A stretch of DNA of 64,000 nucleotides, taken from Pseudomonadota bacterium (GTDB taxonomy: Bacteria; Desulfobacterota; Desulfovibrionia; Desulfovibrionales; Desulfovibrionaceae). Position numbers and translations under genes: made by a program. How positions within the stretch are numbered: the first letter of the stretch is position 1; every line of letters begins with the position of its first letter. Positions 61,008-64,000 of this stretch are shown piece by piece. The DNA lies in the NCBI GenBank assembly GCA_023460395.1, contig JAEWQB010000010.1, positions 62,001-126,000 on the forward strand. The letters run 5' to 3'. The notes under the pieces were generated by a model. That model did no database searches and had not been told where the DNA came from. It was given only the letters and a program-made list of their open reading frames with translations.

Positions 61008-61982
61008 ATGGTCACTGCCTTTGCCGCCATCTTGGCCGGTTTGGTGCTTCTTGTATGGAGCGCGGATAAATTTGTGGAGGGGGCGGCAGCCACTGCCCGC
61101 CATTTTGGTATGCCATCCCTGCTTATCGGGATGCTTATTGTGGGCTTCGGCACGTCTGTGCCGGAAATGCTGGTTTCCGCTCAGTCTGCCATGGCGGGAA
61201 ACCCGGGCATCGCATTGGGCAATGCGTATGGATCTAACATAGCGAATATCGGCCTTATTCTTGGTATATCAGTGTTAATCTGCCCTGTTACGGTTAGTCC
61301 GCAGGTTATGCGCCGGGAATTGCCGTTGCTTATGGGGGTGTCCATCCTTTCCATGGCTTTGCTGTGGAATGACGAACTGTCCCGGCTGGACGCCGTGGTG
61401 CTGCTGTCCGTGTTTTTCTTTCTTGTGGGGTGGTCCATTGTGCAGGCGTTGCGCGCCCGTGGCGAAACGCTGGGAGTGCAGGTAGACGAAGAATTGCGTG
61501 CACAGGCTTCGCTGCCCCTGTCAAAAGCCGCAGGGTTGCTCGTGCTGGGGCTGGCGGTACTCATCATCAGCTCCCGTCTGCTGGTGTGGGGAGCCGTTAC
61601 CGTGGCATCCGCCATGGGGGTGAGCGATTTGGTCATAGGGCTGACCGTGGTTGCGGTGGGCACTTCTTTGCCGGAACTGGCTTCGTCTGTGGCGGCGGCA
61701 TTGAAGAAAGAACATGATATCGCTCTGGGCAATGTTATTGGCTCAAATATGTTCAACACGTTGGCGGTGGTGGGGATTGCCGGAAGCATTCACCCCATGG
61801 ACGTGGAGCCTGCCGTGTTGTCCCGTGATATGCCGGTGATGCTGGGAATGACCGCGTTGCTGTTCGTGCTAGGTCTGAGCCGTAAGGGGCGCGAAGGCAG
61901 AATTAACCGGCTGGAGGGTACGCTGTTGCTTGTAATATACGCTGCGTACACAGGCTGGCTGGTGGTTGGGGCGCTTGTTTAG
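61008..61982 (+). CDS. Calcium/cation antiporter (CaCA family)
   Basis: 324 residues, about ten membrane helices. Two alpha-repeats carry ion-binding residues: GFGTSVPEMLVSAQSAMAGN / NAYGSNIANIGLILGISVLI (N-half) and VAVGTSLPELASSVAAALKK / GNVIGSNMFNTLAVVGIAGS (C-half). It resembles YrbG/CaxA-like Na+/Ca2+ exchangers. ATG 61008 after AAGGACATCCTTC. Upstream codons from 60933 are open but less likely. Confidence 0.9.
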   Translation: MVTAFAAILAGLVLLVWSADKFVEGAAATARHFGMPSLLIGMLIVGFGTSVPEMLVSAQSAMAGNPGIALGNAYGSNIANIGLILGISVLICPVTVSPQVMRRELPLLMGVSILSMALLWNDELSRLDAVVLLSVFFFLVGWSIVQALRARGETLGVQVDEELRAQASLPLSKAAGLLVLGLAVLIISSRLLVWGAVTVASAMGVSDLVIGLTVVAVGTSLPELASSVAAALKKEHDIALGNVIGSNMFNTLAVVGIAGSIHPMDVEPAVLSRDMPVMLGMTALLFVLGLSRKGREGRINRLEGTLLLVIYAAYTGWLVVGALV

Positions 61983-62051
61983 CAGGTATGGACAATAGCC
62001 CGGTTTTCCTATTTCATGCGAGCGGTTCCCAATGTGGTATGGAGGGATACC

Positions 62052-62825
62052 ATGCCCGATACGCGTGAAAATGAGAATACTGCGATACCGCCCGGACGGT
62101 CCTTGCGTCGCCGCCATTGCAGATGGCGGTGCTGGGGAGTCCGGGCGTTAGGTCTTCTTGTGCTTGTGGGCGTGCTGGATGCGGGGCGGTTTTTTCTTTG
62201 GCCCGATGTTTCCGCATTGGCCCGCACGGCGCCGGAGAAAACGGCCTTTATGACATATCGCGAAGCGCAATGGAAAGACGAAGGGCAGAAGAGGACGCTC
62301 ACACACCGCTGGGTGCCGCTTGGTCGCATATCGTCCCATTTGGTTCTGGCGGTAACAATCGCTGAGGACGACCGCTTCTGGGCACACGACGGGTTTGATC
62401 TTGAAGGGATTGAAGACGCGGTACGTCGGAACTGGGAAGTGGGCAGGTTGGCTGCGGGAGGCAGCACTATTTCGCAACAACTAGCTAAAAATATTTATTT
62501 TTCTCCTGAGAAAAGCCTGTTGCGCAAGGTCCGCGAGGCCATAGTCACGTGGCGTCTGGAACGAGAGCTGGATAAGCGCCGTATTTTGGAACTGTATCTG
62601 AACAGTGTGGAGTGGGGCGAAGGTATTTTCGGTGCTGAAGCCGCGTCCCGGCACTATTTCGGGAAGTCCGCCGCAGCGCTTTCGGTTTACGAAGCTGCGG
62701 GGCTGGCGGCTATTTTGCCCAGTCCGCTCACGTGGCGGCTTTCCCCGCCCTCGCGGGGGGTGGCAAAGCGGATACGTATTATTGAGCGCCGGATGGAACG
62801 GCGTCTTGGGAGTGGGCGGTCGTAG
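62052..62825 (+). CDS. mtgA: Monofunctional peptidoglycan transglycosylase
   Basis: GT51 glycosyltransferase that polymerises lipid II. 257 residues from ATG 62052. One membrane helix (about 36-56), then GT51 motifs EDDRFWAHDGFDLEGIEDAV (catalytic Glu), GGSTISQQLAKNIYFSPEKS, and RILELYLNSVEWGEGIFGAE. No transpeptidase domain. Its 3' end overlaps a minus-strand gene by 47 bases. Confidence 0.93.
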   Translation: MPDTRENENTAIPPGRSLRRRHCRWRCWGVRALGLLVLVGVLDAGRFFLWPDVSALARTAPEKTAFMTYREAQWKDEGQKRTLTHRWVPLGRISSHLVLAVTIAEDDRFWAHDGFDLEGIEDAVRRNWEVGRLAAGGSTISQQLAKNIYFSPEKSLLRKVREAIVTWRLERELDKRRILELYLNSVEWGEGIFGAEAASRHYFGKSAAALSVYEAAGLAAILPSPLTWRLSPPSRGVAKRIRIIERRMERRLGSGRS

Positions 62826-63204
62826 ATGCGGGGGCCTCTTTCACGTCAAAGCGTTGTACGTGCTGAAGGGGGACGAAGCTTACGGTGCCGTCTGTGCGGG
62901 TAATTTGCAGTGTATTGGACTCCGCAACTTCCCACGCGCGGCAGGGGACGGAAGACACTCCGCCTCCGGCATAGGTAATTGTGAGAACATACCCCGGAGC
63001 GGCGTTAAGCTTGTACGCATTGGCATCATTCTGGGCGCTCACCTGCGCTTTGAAGCTGCGAATCCATTGGAGAATAGCCAGACGTTTGTTGTCTTGGGTG
63101 TTATGGGCGGGGCACAAGCCCACCTTCTGGCCGTCCGGTGCCGGAACATACCCGTGAATAAAGCCGCCTGTCGCGTCTTTGCCGCAGATATAGCAAGGAA
63201 TCAT
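62779..63204 (-). CDS. Small cysteine-containing hypothetical protein
   Basis: 141 residues starting MIPCYICGKDATGG, with CYIC near the start and LCPAHN near residue 30, a possible zinc site. The middle is strand-rich (NAAPGYVLTITYAGGG) and ends in a Ser/Ala tail. It is convergent with mtgA and overlaps it by 47 bases; the overlapping tail is probably disordered. Family not recognised. Confidence 0.65.
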   Translation of the reverse strand: MIPCYICGKDATGGFIHGYVPAPDGQKVGLCPAHNTQDNKRLAILQWIRSFKAQVSAQNDANAYKLNAAPGYVLTITYAGGGVSSVPCRAWEVAESNTLQITRTDGTVSFVPLQHVQRFDVKEAPASTTAHSQDAVPSGAQ

Positions 63205-63315
63205 AGCCACTCTCCATAGTGCCGGAAGTGTGCCGGTCCGATGCCGCTATATTGCCCGGACGGCAATGTGTTACTCTATCCGGTCCCCACACAGATATCC
63301 AGTCCGCGAAATGAA

Positions 63316-63347
63316 ATATCCCCCGGAACAGTCGCTCCGGGGGATAT
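63316..63347. terminator. Terminator of purQ
   Basis: Perfect 12-bp stem ATATCCCCCGGA / TCCGGGGGATAT with an 8-base loop, followed on the minus strand by TTTCATTTC. Confidence 0.85.
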
Positions 63348-63352
63348 GTGGT

Positions 63353-64000
63353 TTACAGGCTTTTCAAGTAGGTTATGCCATTTTTTACCAGCGTTATGCC
63401 CAGTTCGTGCGTTTCACCAGCCGTCCAACCGGGATTGTTGGTGGGATGGTTATACGCCTCAGGGTGCGGCATAAGGCCGAGTATGCGTCCGCTGGGATCG
63501 GTAAGCCCGGCTATACCAAGGGGAGAGCCGTTGGGGTTGCCGGGGTAGACGTCCGTAGGCTCACCAGTGGCGGGGTCGGCATATTGGAGTGCCACAAGGT
63601 TCGCTTCCAGCACGGCGTCGCGCACGGCATCGTCGCGGAAAATAATTTTGCCTTCGCCATGGCGCACGGGCAGATACAGCATATCCAGCCCTCTGGTAAA
63701 AACACAGGGGCTTTGTGAGTTTACCTTAAGGTGCACCCAACGGTCTTCAAACCGGGCGGAATCATTATGTGAGAGGGATACCTGACGATCAAAATAATCG
63801 CCTCCCACGGCGGGCAGCAGACCAAGTTTTACCAGCAACTGAAATCCGTTACAGATGCCAAGAATGATGCCGCCATTGTGGAATAATTGCTTGAGCTGGT
63901 CCAGCAGCGGTTCCTGCTGCGCGGTAACAGCATGACGCCAGCGTTGCGCAGCGGCCAGAGCGGACCCCAGATCGTCCCCGTCCAGAAATCCACCGGGAAA
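63353..64000 (-). CDS. purQ: Phosphoribosylformylglycinamidine synthase, glutaminase subunit (5' end outside window)
   Basis: Partial gene: the frame is open to the window edge, so the start lies beyond base 64000. 215 codons plus stop are seen. Class-I amidotransferase with Cys nucleophile in LGICNGFQLLVKLG (near the left part of the visible protein) and catalytic His-Glu in MPHPEAYNHP. The visible part begins with FPGGFLDGDDLGSALAAAQR, the family's N-terminal loop. It could also be the C-terminal domain of a fused PurL; the separate type is more likely given the sequence style. Confidence 0.88.
   Translation of the reverse strand, partial: FPGGFLDGDDLGSALAAAQRWRHAVTAQQEPLLDQLKQLFHNGGIILGICNGFQLLVKLGLLPAVGGDYFDRQVSLSHNDSARFEDRWVHLKVNSQSPCVFTRGLDMLYLPVRHGEGKIIFRDDAVRDAVLEANLVALQYADPATGEPTDVYPGNPNGSPLGIAGLTDPSGRILGLMPHPEAYNHPTNNPGWTAGETHELGITLVKNGITYLKSL

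Overview
The window looks like a chromosome segment from a free-living Gram-negative sulfate reducer of the Desulfovibrio group, with base composition in the mid-50s % GC by eye. This is an inference. It rests on a c553-type cytochrome next to a cox operon whose subunit II carries two haem c domains, an archaeal-type split glutamate synthase beside yajC-secD-secF, a PxxKW cysteine-rich protein, and polar-flagellum and c-di-GMP genes. About 60 protein genes are present and I found no rRNA, tRNA, CRISPR array, insertion sequence or phage gene. Almost everything is core or slowly evolving accessory content.

Layout. 1-1.75 kb: a chemoreceptor with a probable haem-binding sensor domain. 2-16.8 kb (minus strand, reading right to left): an acyl-CoA ligase, D-aminoacyl-tRNA deacylase, a partner-switching module (receiver/PP2C phosphatase/anti-sigma kinase fusion plus a STAS protein), a FapA-like DUF342 protein, motA-motB, two glycosyltransferases, then fliK-flgD-flgE. 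17.2-19.6 kb (plus): molybdate ABC transporter in the order modB-modA-modC. 19.7-34.3 kb (minus): dapF-dapA, an HU/IHF protein, lnt-prfB-GGDEF-MinD-like, corC-like, a PilZ protein, mnmG, an M20 peptidase, a PxxKW protein and an MTA/SAH deaminase. 34.4-55.5 kb (plus): an esterase, the glutamate synthase operon, yajC, secD-secF, a PAS-LuxR regulator, a glycine-betaine ABC transporter, cytochrome c553, and the Sco/terminal oxidase/haem O synthase operon. 55.5-64 kb: paaK (minus), nitroreductase, rsfS-gpmI, cation exchanger, mtgA, three small unknown proteins, and the end of purQ.

The most unusual signal is in the STAS gene next to the motility genes. An in-frame amber TAG at 12443-12445 cuts the domain at residue 84, yet the same frame continues for 29 codons that read as the normal STAS C-terminal helix and end in TAA at 12353-12355, giving the usual length of about 114 residues. 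At least a dozen other genes here end in TAG, so general recoding is unlikely. A nonsense mutation, a sequencing error or context-dependent readthrough remain possible. Other signals are a canonical RF2 programmed frameshift, an A2-type haem-copper oxidase, a cluster of GGGTA-type sites upstream of the betaine transporter, and a GG-N10-GC sigma-54-like site in front of fliK.

How the genes fit together. Motility and surface-lifestyle control (chemoreceptor, motor, hook, partner switch, diguanylate cyclase, PilZ effector, MinD/FlhG-like ATPase) make up much of the left half. Nitrogen assimilation, protein export, osmoprotection and oxygen reduction make up the right half. The oxidase operon with haem O synthase but no heme A synthase in view suits oxygen protection in an anaerobe.
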